DNA from: Zoogloea sp. LCSB751
GTDB taxonomy: Bacteria > Pseudomonadota > Gammaproteobacteria > Burkholderiales > Rhodocyclaceae
Length of the DNA: 64,000 nt
NCBI RefSeq assembly: GCF_002028455.1
Contig: NZ_MWUM01000006.1
Coordinates: forward strand, 1-64,000
Direction of reading: 5' to 3'
Position 1 is the stretch's first letter. Each line of letters begins with the position of its first letter. Under the pieces are notes generated by a model that searched no databases, was not told the DNA's origin, and saw nothing but the letters and a program-made list of their open reading frames with translations. This document shows positions 44,716 through 53,077 of this stretch, in pieces. A program made the translations under genes and the position numbers.

Positions 44716-45174
44716 TCAGGCCAGCGCCTTGGCGGCTTCGTGGATGGCCGCGCGAATTCGCACGTAGGTGGCGCAGCGGCACAGGTTGCCGGCCATCGCG
44801 GCATCGATGTCGGCGTCGGTGGGGTTCTTCTTGGTCTTCAGCAGGCTCACGGCGCTCATGATCTGGCCGGACTGGCAGTAGCCGCACTGCACCACGTCGA
44901 GCTTGCGCCAGGCATCCTGCACGGCCTTGCCGACGCGGGAGTTGTCGACGGCCTCGATGGTGGTGATCTTCTTGCCCGCCACGCTGGACACCGGGGTGAT
45001 GCAAGAACGGGTCGGCTGGCCGTCCACATGCACAGTACAGGCGCCGCACAGGCCGGCGCCGCAGCCGAACTTGGTGCCGGTGAGGAGGAGCGAATCGCGC
45101 AGGGTCCACAACAGCGGGGTGTCGGGGTCGACATCGGCGCGCTTGGGCTTGCCGTTCACATTGAGCTGGATCAT
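44716..45174 (-). CDS. 2Fe-2S subunit of the molybdenum hydroxylase (IorA-like)
   Basis: The 152-residue protein carries both iron-sulfur clusters of the family: the plant-ferredoxin type CGAGLCGACTVHVDG (about 38-52, with SCITP) and the second, four-helix type CGYCQSGQIM with GNLCRC. It passes electrons from the molybdenum subunit to an acceptor. It has no signal of its own and probably rides out of the cell with the Tat-bearing large subunit. It lies 11 bases upstream of that gene. Confidence 0.93.
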   Translation of the reverse strand: MIQLNVNGKPKRADVDPDTPLLWTLRDSLLLTGTKFGCGAGLCGACTVHVDGQPTRSCITPVSSVAGKKITTIEAVDNSRVGKAVQDAWRKLDVVQCGYCQSGQIMSAVSLLKTKKNPTDADIDAAMAGNLCRCATYVRIRAAIHEAAKALA

Positions 45175-45214
45175 GGTCTATCTCCGTGGGGGGTTGCCGG
45201 ATTGTTCTTTGAAC

Positions 45215-45281
45215 GTTGGGGCGAATGCATTCGCCCTCGGTGGGTTGATCGAAGTCCGCGGGCGAATGAATTCGCCCCAAC
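45215..45281. repeat. 66-bp palindromic repeat, copy B
   Basis: Left arm GTTGGGGCGAATGCATTCGC and right arm GGGCGAATGAATTCGCCCC pair with one mismatch. It lies in the promoter region between the molybdoenzyme operon and the divergent AraC-type regulator. Confidence 0.92.
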
Positions 45282-45448
45282 GATCATGGGAGTCCTGCCA
45301 CCATGAGCGGAAATGTAGCCGAAGCCCATCCGCCAGGCATTGCAGAATCCTGTGAGATTCTTGCCTGATCCTCCAGAATAGTGTCTCAGCAGCTGCACAT
45401 TCAACCGGAAGACGATACCTTCGGCATCGTCGGCAGGAGAAACAAACC

Positions 45449-46369
45449 ATGATCGAATCAGGCTTTTCCACTCAGCCCGCGCCATTCGCGCTCGATGCTG
45501 CCCGGCTCGAGCTGGCCGCGCTGATTGAACGATATTGCACCGCAGACGGCCCCAATCCGACGCCGATCGGCGGCCTCAGCCTGTTCCGAGCCTCCAGTAC
45601 CAGCACGCCGATCTGCGCGGTCTATCGTTCCGTGCTGGCGGTGGCAGCCCAGGGCACCAAGCGCCTGAGCCTTGCCGACGAGACCTTCCAGTACGACAGC
45701 CGCCACTACCTGATCACCTCGGTGGACCTGCCGGTGATCGGCCAGATCACCGAGGCCTCGCCGGAACGCCCCTACCTGTGCGCGGTGCTCGACATGGACC
45801 CGCGCAGGATCGCGGAACTGGCCGGCTCCATGCAGTTGGCGCCACTGCCACCGGGCAACGGCGCGCTCGGCCTCGGCGTCAGCCCCCTCACCGGCAGCGT
45901 GATGGAAGCCTTCCTGCGCCTGGTGCGCCTGCTCGACACGCCGGACGATATCCCGGTGCTGGCCCCGCTACGCGAGCAGGAGCTGCTCTACCGCCTGCTC
46001 ACCGGCGCCCAGGGGCAGCGCCTGCGCAGCATCGCCGCCACCGACAGCCAGGGCCACCGCACCGCCCGCGCCATCGACTGGATCAAGGGCAACTTCGACC
46101 AGCCCCTGTCCATCGACGCACTGGCCGACGCCGTCAACATGAGCAAGTCATCGCTGCACCACCACTTCAAGGCGCTCACGGCGATGAGCCCGCTGCAGTA
46201 CCAAAAGCAGATCCGCCTGCAGGAGGCCCGCAAGATGATGCTCACCGAGGCCATCGACGCCGCCACCGTGGCGCGCCGGGTCGGCTACGAGAGCCCCTCC
46301 CAGTTCAGCCGCGAGTACAGCCGCCTGTTCGGCGCCCCGCCGCTGCGGGACATCGCGCGGATGCGCTGA
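45449..46369 (+). CDS. AraC-family transcriptional regulator
   Basis: The 306-residue protein has an AraC_N sensor domain (TPIGGLSLFRASSTSTPIC to DMDPRR, about 35-120) and a C-terminal double helix-turn-helix (IDALADAVNMSKSSLHHHFK, then DAATVARRVGYESPSQFSRE). It is divergent from the molybdoenzyme operon and is its likely regulator. In family members of this kind the N-terminal domain senses small organic compounds such as aldehydes or alcohols; here this is inferred. Confidence 0.9.
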   Translation: MIESGFSTQPAPFALDAARLELAALIERYCTADGPNPTPIGGLSLFRASSTSTPICAVYRSVLAVAAQGTKRLSLADETFQYDSRHYLITSVDLPVIGQITEASPERPYLCAVLDMDPRRIAELAGSMQLAPLPPGNGALGLGVSPLTGSVMEAFLRLVRLLDTPDDIPVLAPLREQELLYRLLTGAQGQRLRSIAATDSQGHRTARAIDWIKGNFDQPLSIDALADAVNMSKSSLHHHFKALTAMSPLQYQKQIRLQEARKMMLTEAIDAATVARRVGYESPSQFSREYSRLFGAPPLRDIARMR

Positions 46370-46387
46370 GTATCACGACAACACTTT

Positions 46388-47593
46388 TCAGCGCGGGGCC
46401 TTGAAGAGGCCGTCATCGTAGGCTTCGCAATAGACCTTCCAATCCCTGCACAGCCGTTCGCTGCATTCATCAGCCGCGGCCAGCAGTGCCTTGCGCCACT
46501 TGCCGGCGCCAAAGTCGATGAGCGCGTCGGCAATCGCCGAGCCGCTGCGCCCGCTGCTGCGCAACTGGGCGCTGGCGACGATGGCGCCCATCGTGCCGAC
46601 GACACCGCGGATCGCCTCGAAACCGGAACGGGATTCGTCCAGCGCCACCCGATCCTCGGTCGGCTGCAGGCCGCGCAGGATGTAGGAGCGCTTGCCCAGC
46701 CTGACCGGCTGCAGGAAGGCCATCGACACCGCCTGCATGCGCCGCTGCACCGCCACGACCCGCGCCGCCTCGGACTTCCAGGCCGGCTGTGGCGTCTTCA
46801 GATAAGGGGCCAGCGACGAGGGCAGCGCCTCTTTCAGATCGAGCAGGTAGTTGCCGTCCGGCGAGCCCTTGCCGCGCACCAGGATCACGAAGCGATCGAC
46901 GCCCAGACTGCCGTTGCCGGCGATCCGCCGGGCCACGTCGAGCACCTCGTAAAAGCGCGGGTCGGCCTGGGATTCGGCGAGTTCGCCGATCAGCTTGGTG
47001 ACCCGGTCGCGCTGCTTGTCGGTGACCGGCAGCGCCTTGCCGTTATCCAGACGTAGCACGCGATGCTTGCCCTTGAGCACCGTCCGGCCGTCCAGGAAGG
47101 CCGGACGCAGGCGCCCATGCAGGCCGTCGAGGAGATGGCGGACCAGCCCGCTGGCGGTGTCGCGCTCAACCCAGCCGGCCTTGCCGGAGAGCAGCGCAGC
47201 CCGGTAGGCATCGAGAAAGTCGTTGCACAGCTCGCCGGCCTGTTTCTTCTTGACCGCCATCGACGCGGCACCGATCTGCACGCTGGTCAGGAAGCGCACC
47301 AGGTCCCAGCTGGCCGGCGCCAGCGCGGCTTCGTCGAAGTCGTTGAGGTCGAAATAGACCAGCCGGTTGTCGCCCTTGTAGCTGCCGAAATTCTGCAGGT
47401 GCAGGTCGCCGCAACTCCAGACCGGCGGCGCGGAGGCAAACAGTGGATCGTCCGGCAGGCGGCGGTAAAACAAATGGCAGGTGCCGCGCAGGAAGACGAA
47501 GACCCTCGCCCGCATATTGCGGTACTTGAGGGCCAGGCGCTGCGGATCGCGGCCGGCGTTGAAGCTCAGGATCTGTTCGACGACGTCGCTCAT
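46388..47593 (-). CDS. DUF2252 family protein (kinase-like)
   Basis: The 401-residue protein matches DUF2252: CGDLHLQNFG (about 64-73) and VYFDLNDFDEA (about 82-92) resemble the catalytic loop and metal-binding motif of aminoglycoside-phosphotransferase-type kinases. The substrate is unknown. A shorter start than the maximal frame was chosen (MSDVVEQILSFNAGRDP), which matches the family start. The gene is convergent with the AraC gene. Confidence 0.85.
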   Translation of the reverse strand: MSDVVEQILSFNAGRDPQRLALKYRNMRARVFVFLRGTCHLFYRRLPDDPLFASAPPVWSCGDLHLQNFGSYKGDNRLVYFDLNDFDEAALAPASWDLVRFLTSVQIGAASMAVKKKQAGELCNDFLDAYRAALLSGKAGWVERDTASGLVRHLLDGLHGRLRPAFLDGRTVLKGKHRVLRLDNGKALPVTDKQRDRVTKLIGELAESQADPRFYEVLDVARRIAGNGSLGVDRFVILVRGKGSPDGNYLLDLKEALPSSLAPYLKTPQPAWKSEAARVVAVQRRMQAVSMAFLQPVRLGKRSYILRGLQPTEDRVALDESRSGFEAIRGVVGTMGAIVASAQLRSSGRSGSAIADALIDFGAGKWRKALLAAADECSERLCRDWKVYCEAYDDGLFKAPR

Positions 47594-47662
47594 GACCGTT
47601 CTCCCCGTACTCGTCAAACCACGCAGCATACGCCTGCCACCCCGGACGACAAGTCGCGCGGC

Positions 47663-48151
47663 CTAGTCCCGGTGGGCGTGGCGATGCCCCTCGTCGCCCC
47701 GCAGATCATTGGGCTGGCGCGGTGGTGGCGACTTCTCCATCAGCTTCATGCGGGCGATACGCACCTCGCAATCGCCGGGTACGCTGGCGCACAGGCTGGC
47801 GTCGTCGATGCGCAGTTTCTTCTGGGTGGCGCGGAAACGCTGCAGGAAGGTCCAGGCGGTGTCCTGCGCGCCGAGCATGCCGAGGCGAGCCGAATTGAGG
47901 GCACCGACAAAGCCGAAATACTCGATGCCCAGGCGCCGTGGGCCGGGCGTCTTCTCATCGGCAAGCAGGTCTTTCAGGCAGGCTTCGTAGGCGAAGGTGT
48001 CGTGGTGGATCAGGCGGTAGCAGTGGCCCTGGGCCTCCAGCGCCGCTTCGGCAATACGACCCGGCAGGCGCGGATCGGGCGTCCCGGCGATGGCCGCCGG
48101 CAGGCTTAGCATGAGCAGGAAAGTGAGCAGATGTCGGATCACGAAGCGCAT
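47663..48151 (-). CDS. Secreted hypothetical protein
   Basis: The 162-residue protein has a clear signal peptide (MRFVIRHLLTFLLMLSLPAAIAG). The mature part contains pairs of cysteines (HCYRLI, YEACLKDLL, SLCASVPGDCEV), suggesting disulfides in the periplasm, and a histidine-rich tail (GDEGHRHAHRD). No family recognised. It may form an operon with the DUF2252 gene downstream. Confidence 0.6.
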   Translation of the reverse strand: MRFVIRHLLTFLLMLSLPAAIAGTPDPRLPGRIAEAALEAQGHCYRLIHHDTFAYEACLKDLLADEKTPGPRRLGIEYFGFVGALNSARLGMLGAQDTAWTFLQRFRATQKKLRIDDASLCASVPGDCEVRIARMKLMEKSPPPRQPNDLRGDEGHRHAHRD

Positions 48152-48230
48152 CCTCGAAACAAGCCGGGGCGACCTGTGCCGCCCCGGTGGAAAAGACCGG
48201 AGCAGGCTCCGGCCGCAGGAATTGTTGTTC

Positions 48231-50033
48231 TTAGTTCAGACGGGTCACGCGCGGCGCCGGCGGTGCCAGGTTCGGGTTCCTCTTCATGTAGCCGACGAAG
48301 GCGTCGATGTCGATGACGCCACTGTTGGTGACCTTGGTGCCACTGGTCGTGACCACCGAGAAGTTGTCGCCCGGCCCCGGGGCCATGAAGCTGTTGAGCG
48401 TGACCCGGTAGGTCTTGCTCATGTCCATCGCCGCGCCGTTGAGCTTGAGGGAACCGGCCACCACCCGGTTGCCGCTGCCGACGGCGGCACCGGCCGGCTT
48501 GGCGGCATCCCAGCTGTAGCTGAAGGTGCTGCTCGGCTGGAGCATGCGACCGCAGCCATTGGCGCCGGTCTTGGCGGAACAGTTGGGGGCTTCCCATTGC
48601 TGCTCCAGCAGGCGGACGATCTGCGCGCCGGTGAGATCCACGGTGGCCAGCACATTGCCGAACGGTGCCACGGTGAGCAGATCGCCGTAGGTGACCGCGC
48701 CGCCGTTCTTGTAGATCAGGTCGGCACGCACGCCACCCGGATTGATGAAGGCGATGTCGGCCTGCGGGCCACCGGACAGGTACACGTCGGCCATCACGTC
48801 GCCCATCGGGCCTTCGGCGGTTTCGTCGCGGGTCGGCGTGGAGCTGTTGGCGAGCAGGGCCCGCTTGATGTCGGCGGTGATCGAGCCGACCACCTGGTTC
48901 TTCAGCGTGGCGGCGAGATTCACGTAGGACTGCACCGCAGCGTCGATGGTGGCGTCCTTGGAGAGGATCGAGTAGCCGGTCGGCACCGTGGTGTTGAGGT
49001 CGTTGATGACCGGCACGCTGTTGGCCGCCACAGCAGTAACACCCGTGCCCGGCACGATGGTCAGGTTGATGTCGGTGACCGCGCTGCCGTAGAAGCCGGT
49101 GGAGGTCAGCAGCTTGCCGTTGCGCTTGCAGACGTATTCCTGGTGCGTGTGGCCGCTGACCACCACGTCCACGTCCTTGCCGAGGGCATCGACGATGGGC
49201 AGGATGTCGCCGGACAGGTTGGGGCAGCTCTGGTCGTTGAGGGTGGACGCCGTGGTCTGGCCGCCCTGGTGGATCAGCACCACCACAGCATCGACGCCGT
49301 CCTTCTTGAGCTGGGCGGCGTAGCTGTTGATAGTCGTCGCCTCGTCGAGGAAGTTGAGGCCGACGACGCCGGTGGAAGTCACCACCGCTGGCGTGCCTTT
49401 CAGGGTCAGGCCGATGAAGCCCACCGAGGCCTTGCCGAACTTCTTCACATAGGTTGCCGGAAACAGGGTCTTGCCGCTGGCGGTATCCACCACGTTGGCC
49501 GACAGCCATTTGTAGCTGGCACCCGGGAAGACGCCGCCGTTGATACAGGTGTCCTTGCCGACGGTACCGCCGACATAGCAGCCGCCGTTCTGCAGGCGCT
49601 GCAGCTCGCCCTTGCCGTGATCGAACTCGTGGTTGCCGACCGAGGTCACTTCGAGGCCGATCTGGTTGAGGATGTCCACGGTGGCTTCGTCATGGGTCAG
49701 CGTGGAGGTGACCGGCGAGGCGCCGACCATGTCGCCGGCGCCGACGACGATGTTGTTGGCGTTGCTGGCCCTGAGCTGCTTGATCAGCGTCGCCAGGTAG
49801 GCCGCGCCGCCGCTGCGCACGGTGGTGCCAGCCGCATTGGCCGGATCCTTCAGCACGACCGAGCCGCCGTTGTTGGCCGCCGGCACTTCGATGTTGCCGT
49901 GGAAATCGTTCATCGCGATCACCTTGACGGTGACCGGATCGGGCGGATTGCTGGAACTGCCGCCACAGGCGGCCAGGGCCAGCATGGAGCTTGCCGCCAG
50001 CCAGGCGGCAAGCCTTTTCACGGGGAATTGCAT
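48231..50033 (-). CDS. Lipoprotein 5'-nucleotidase (UshA-like)
   Basis: The 600-residue protein starts with a lipoprotein signal (LAAWLAASSMLALAAC followed by GG). The metallophosphatase domain shows VIAMNDFHGNIE, GAGDMVGASP, GNHEFDHG and VVSGHTHQEY, the full set of metal ligands. The C-terminal 5'-nucleotidase domain (INPGGVRADL, VAPFGNVLATVDLTG) binds the nucleotide. It should remove phosphate from nucleotides in the periplasm so that the nucleoside can be taken up. The anchoring is unlike soluble UshA. Confidence 0.9.
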   Translation of the reverse strand: MQFPVKRLAAWLAASSMLALAACGGSSSNPPDPVTVKVIAMNDFHGNIEVPAANNGGSVVLKDPANAAGTTVRSGGAAYLATLIKQLRASNANNIVVGAGDMVGASPVTSTLTHDEATVDILNQIGLEVTSVGNHEFDHGKGELQRLQNGGCYVGGTVGKDTCINGGVFPGASYKWLSANVVDTASGKTLFPATYVKKFGKASVGFIGLTLKGTPAVVTSTGVVGLNFLDEATTINSYAAQLKKDGVDAVVVLIHQGGQTTASTLNDQSCPNLSGDILPIVDALGKDVDVVVSGHTHQEYVCKRNGKLLTSTGFYGSAVTDINLTIVPGTGVTAVAANSVPVINDLNTTVPTGYSILSKDATIDAAVQSYVNLAATLKNQVVGSITADIKRALLANSSTPTRDETAEGPMGDVMADVYLSGGPQADIAFINPGGVRADLIYKNGGAVTYGDLLTVAPFGNVLATVDLTGAQIVRLLEQQWEAPNCSAKTGANGCGRMLQPSSTFSYSWDAAKPAGAAVGSGNRVVAGSLKLNGAAMDMSKTYRVTLNSFMAPGPGDNFSVVTTSGTKVTNSGVIDIDAFVGYMKRNPNLAPPAPRVTRLN

Positions 50034-50115
50034 CGATCGTCCTCGGAAGGTCAGGGTTTGGCCCCGAACCTTGCCGAAAGAATATGACCTGCCGATTAAG
50101 CGCCCCGGTGCGGGG

Positions 50116-52137
50116 TCACACCAGCCAGTTCACCGCTTCCAGCGCACCCCGGCACACGAAGGCAATCCCCAGCGCCAGCGCCACCGACAGGCCGATGGAG
50201 AACAGCGCATCGCGCCGGCCGATGGTCTTCAGCATCACCGCAAAGGTGGACACGCAGGGCACGTAGAAGGTCAGGAAGACCAGGAAAGTGGTGATCTGCA
50301 CCCAGTCGAGGAGCGGCGCGATGTCCTGGGTGCCGAGGGCCTGGTAGACCATCAGCAGCGACAACTCCTTGCGCAGCACGCCGAACAGGATCGGCACCCC
50401 CAGCACCACCGGCAGCCCCAGCCACCAGTGGGTAACCGGCATCAGCAGCGTGTTGACCACCTCGTCCGCACCGAAGTGGGCGAGCAACGCCAGCACCACG
50501 CTGCCCATGACCAGCAGCGGCGTGACGATGGTCAGGATGTCGCTGGTACGTTCCCAGGTAATGGCCAGCAGGCGCCGCCACTGGGGCAGCGCGTAGGGCG
50601 GAATGGACTGGATCAGGCCCGGGCTGGCCTGCACGTAACGGCGCGTCAGCAACTTGCCGGACACGGCGATGATCAGCATGGTCAGCAGGAAGATGCCCAG
50701 CACGCCTTCCCAGCCCAGGTACTTGCCGCCGATGGCCAGCACGATGGCCGAGCGCGCCGAGCATGGCACGAAGGTGATCAGCAGCGAGGCGACGATGCGC
50801 TCCCGCCCCGACGAGGTGGCCGCCACCGCCGACAGGGCCGGTACGTTGCAGCCCAAGCCCAGCAGGAAGGGCACCGCCACGCCGCCATGCAGGCCGATGC
50901 GGTGGAAGCCCCGGTCCACCACGAAGGCGACCCGGTGCATGATGCCGGACTCTTCCAGGCTCACCAGCAGCAGCACCAGCGGCAGCATGTACGGCACCAC
51001 GATGCCGACCAGGCCGACCAGACCATCGGCCACCGCGCGGCCGATCACCCCGACGGTGGTGTCCGGCTCCCACTGGCCGACCCACGCGGCCAGCGGCGCG
51101 GAAGTGATGGAGTCGAGCGTCGTGCTGACCTCGAAGACCATGAACAGCACCAACGCGAACACCGCCAGCGTGCCGATGAAACCCCATTGGGGATGCAGGA
51201 AGACCCGGTCGAGGGCGCGCTTCCAGCCGGCCTTCTCGGCAGCATGGCCGAGGCGGGTGACCTGTTCGTGCAGGGCTGCGGCGCGGTAGTGGCGGTCGGC
51301 GAACAGCTCCTCCGCCAGCGGGCGCGGCAGATGGCGTGCCGCTTCGGCACGGGCCTCCTGTATGGCCGGCAGCAGCGCCGGGAACAGGCGCGCCATCTCG
51401 GCGGTGAAATAGGTGTTGTCCTTGGCGAGCTGCGTCAGCAGCAGCGAGCGGGGCACCGGGAAGGCGGCCTCCACCTCGGGCGTGTCGAGGATCGCATTGA
51501 GCCCGGCCAGCGCCTTGAGCAGATGGACGCCGGGCAGTTGCGGCAAGGGGCAGGTCTTGCTGCGCACCGCGTTGAGCGCCGTTTCGAACAACATGCCGAT
51601 GCCCTTGCCCATGTGGGCAACGGTGGGCACGACGGGTACGCCGAGCTCAGCGGAAAGGGCTTCCACGTTGATGTAGATGCCACGCTCGCGGGCTTCGTCG
51701 AGGCGATTGAGGGCAATCACCAGCGGCTTGCCAAGCTGGCACAACTCCTGGGCGAGGGCCAGGTTGGGTTCCAGCGCGGTGGCGTCCACCACCTGGATCA
51801 GCACGTCGGGGGCCTTGAAACCGCCCTTGCCGGGTTCGCCGCGCAACAGCGCCATCAGCAGCAGGCGGTCGGCGTCGTCGAGATCGTGCAGCGTACGCAG
51901 CGACGGCAGGTCCACCAATGAAGCCTGCTCGAGGCCCACATTCACCTGACAGGCGTCGAAACCGAGCGTGCTTCCGTCAAGCCGGCCGGATTCGACCGCG
52001 GTGCTGGAGGCAGCCTGGAAGATCGTGCTCTTGCCGGTCTGCGCCAACCCGACCAGGGCTACCTGCGGCCGGCGGGCGCCGCGCAACAGGGTAGTGGGCA
52101 GGGCGATGGTGGCAACGGCGGGGGCGGCAGCGTTCAT
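50116..52137 (-). CDS. feoB: FeoB-like ferrous iron transporter with an atypical G domain
   Basis: The 673-residue protein has the FeoB plan: N-terminal GTPase domain, then a membrane part with two Gate motifs (LLGLGCNVPALSAVAATSSG, then FVPCSARSAIVLAIGGKYLG) and a conserved FYVPCVST segment. In the GTPase part, G1 is GLAQTGKS (30-37; usually GNPNxGKT/S), G3 is DLPS (76-79; usually DLPG) and G4 is NRLD (144-147; usually NxxD). No feoA is adjacent. Iron import remains most likely, but GTP handling may differ. A Fur-box-like sequence lies upstream. Confidence 0.87.
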   Translation of the reverse strand: MNAAAPAVATIALPTTLLRGARRPQVALVGLAQTGKSTIFQAASSTAVESGRLDGSTLGFDACQVNVGLEQASLVDLPSLRTLHDLDDADRLLLMALLRGEPGKGGFKAPDVLIQVVDATALEPNLALAQELCQLGKPLVIALNRLDEARERGIYINVEALSAELGVPVVPTVAHMGKGIGMLFETALNAVRSKTCPLPQLPGVHLLKALAGLNAILDTPEVEAAFPVPRSLLLTQLAKDNTYFTAEMARLFPALLPAIQEARAEAARHLPRPLAEELFADRHYRAAALHEQVTRLGHAAEKAGWKRALDRVFLHPQWGFIGTLAVFALVLFMVFEVSTTLDSITSAPLAAWVGQWEPDTTVGVIGRAVADGLVGLVGIVVPYMLPLVLLLVSLEESGIMHRVAFVVDRGFHRIGLHGGVAVPFLLGLGCNVPALSAVAATSSGRERIVASLLITFVPCSARSAIVLAIGGKYLGWEGVLGIFLLTMLIIAVSGKLLTRRYVQASPGLIQSIPPYALPQWRRLLAITWERTSDILTIVTPLLVMGSVVLALLAHFGADEVVNTLLMPVTHWWLGLPVVLGVPILFGVLRKELSLLMVYQALGTQDIAPLLDWVQITTFLVFLTFYVPCVSTFAVMLKTIGRRDALFSIGLSVALALGIAFVCRGALEAVNWLV

Positions 52138-52252
52138 GAGCCAACCCTCCCCGTGGCGTGGAGCCGGGCGGGTCCTGCCGGATTGCGCTGCTGTCCTGGA
52201 ATACGAATCATCGGGAACCGCCAAATGCAGATCAGTTGCGCCGATTATAGGT

Positions 52253-52275
52253 ACAAATAAGAATTGTTCGCAAAT
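52253..52275 (-). promoter_or_regulatory. Candidate Fur box upstream of feoB
   Basis: ACAAATAAGAATTGTTCGC matches much of a proteobacterial Fur site (CAAATGAGAAT--TTC-C in common), 115 bases before the feoB start. An iron-repressed promoter would be expected here. It is weaker than consensus on the right half. Confidence 0.4.
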
Positions 52276-52320
52276 GAATTCCCCATTGCAGTCGCAACGG
52301 GGTTGGCGCCCATCCGCCGC

Positions 52321-52968
52321 TCAGACGCGCAGGCCGGCGCGGGTCATCATCAGCAGGGCCTGGGCCCGGCTGGTCACGCCGAGCGAACGCAGGATCGCCG
52401 ACACATGGACCTTCACGGTCCCTTCCGACAACCCGAGGAACTCGGCGATGTCCCGGTTGGACTTGCCCTGGGCCACCAGTTCCAGCACGCGCCCCTGGGC
52501 AGCGGTGAGCTGGAAGCGCTCGGCGAAGGCCTGGCTGGCGCGGCGGTTACGGTTGCCGTCGTTGCCGCCGGAGGCGGAATCGGGGGTGAATACCCCGCCG
52601 GCCAGGATCGTCCGCACCGCCTCGATCAAGGTATTGCTGGGACTGGCCTTGGAGACGAAGCCGGAGGCGCCGGCCTTCATCGCCCGCTGCACCGACTCCC
52701 GGTCGTCGAGGGCCGACACCACCAGCGCCGGCACGTCGGGGAAGCGCTTGGCGATCACCCCCAGTAGCGAGAAGCCATTGATCTCCGGCAGCATCAGGTC
52801 CACCACCAGCAGGTCGCAGTTCGGATCGGCCTCCAGCAGTGCCAGCGCATCGGTGGCGTTGCTGGCCTGCTCGCAGTGCACACCCTCCCCAACCTGGGCC
52901 AAGGTCAGCGCCATCGCTTCCCGCACCAGCACGTGGTCTTCAATAATCAATATGCGTGTCTGCATCAT
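52321..52968 (-). CDS. NarL/FixJ-family response regulator
   Basis: The 215-residue protein has a receiver domain (RILIIEDHVLVREAMALTLA, phosphorylated Asp in LLVVDLMLPEING, Lys in GFVSKASPSN) and a LuxR-type output domain (LTAAQGRVLELVAQGKSNRD, then LGLSEGTVKVHVSAILRSLG). It is divergent from the TonB receptor operon that ends in a hybrid kinase lacking a DNA-binding output, so it is the likely partner. Two consecutive ATG codons and a GTG are possible starts. Confidence 0.88.
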   Translation of the reverse strand: MMQTRILIIEDHVLVREAMALTLAQVGEGVHCEQASNATDALALLEADPNCDLLVVDLMLPEINGFSLLGVIAKRFPDVPALVVSALDDRESVQRAMKAGASGFVSKASPSNTLIEAVRTILAGGVFTPDSASGGNDGNRNRRASQAFAERFQLTAAQGRVLELVAQGKSNRDIAEFLGLSEGTVKVHVSAILRSLGVTSRAQALLMMTRAGLRV

Positions 52969-53077
52969 CACAAACCGTTAAATTAAACGCCTGTTCCAAA
53001 TCCGGACCAGTTTAGCCTACCCAGCAGGCTGCAAAACGTAGAAAATCCGGCCCCCGGGCCGAAACGGCACGACGATC

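Noticed and set aside
42749..44767. 672-codon rightward frame opposite the molybdoenzyme
   Set aside because: The opposite strand carries the Tat signal, glycine motifs and catalytic Glu of a known family; this frame has no motif.
48090..50087. 665-codon rightward frame opposite the 5'-nucleotidase
   Set aside because: Antisense shadow; the metallophosphatase motifs are on the other strand.
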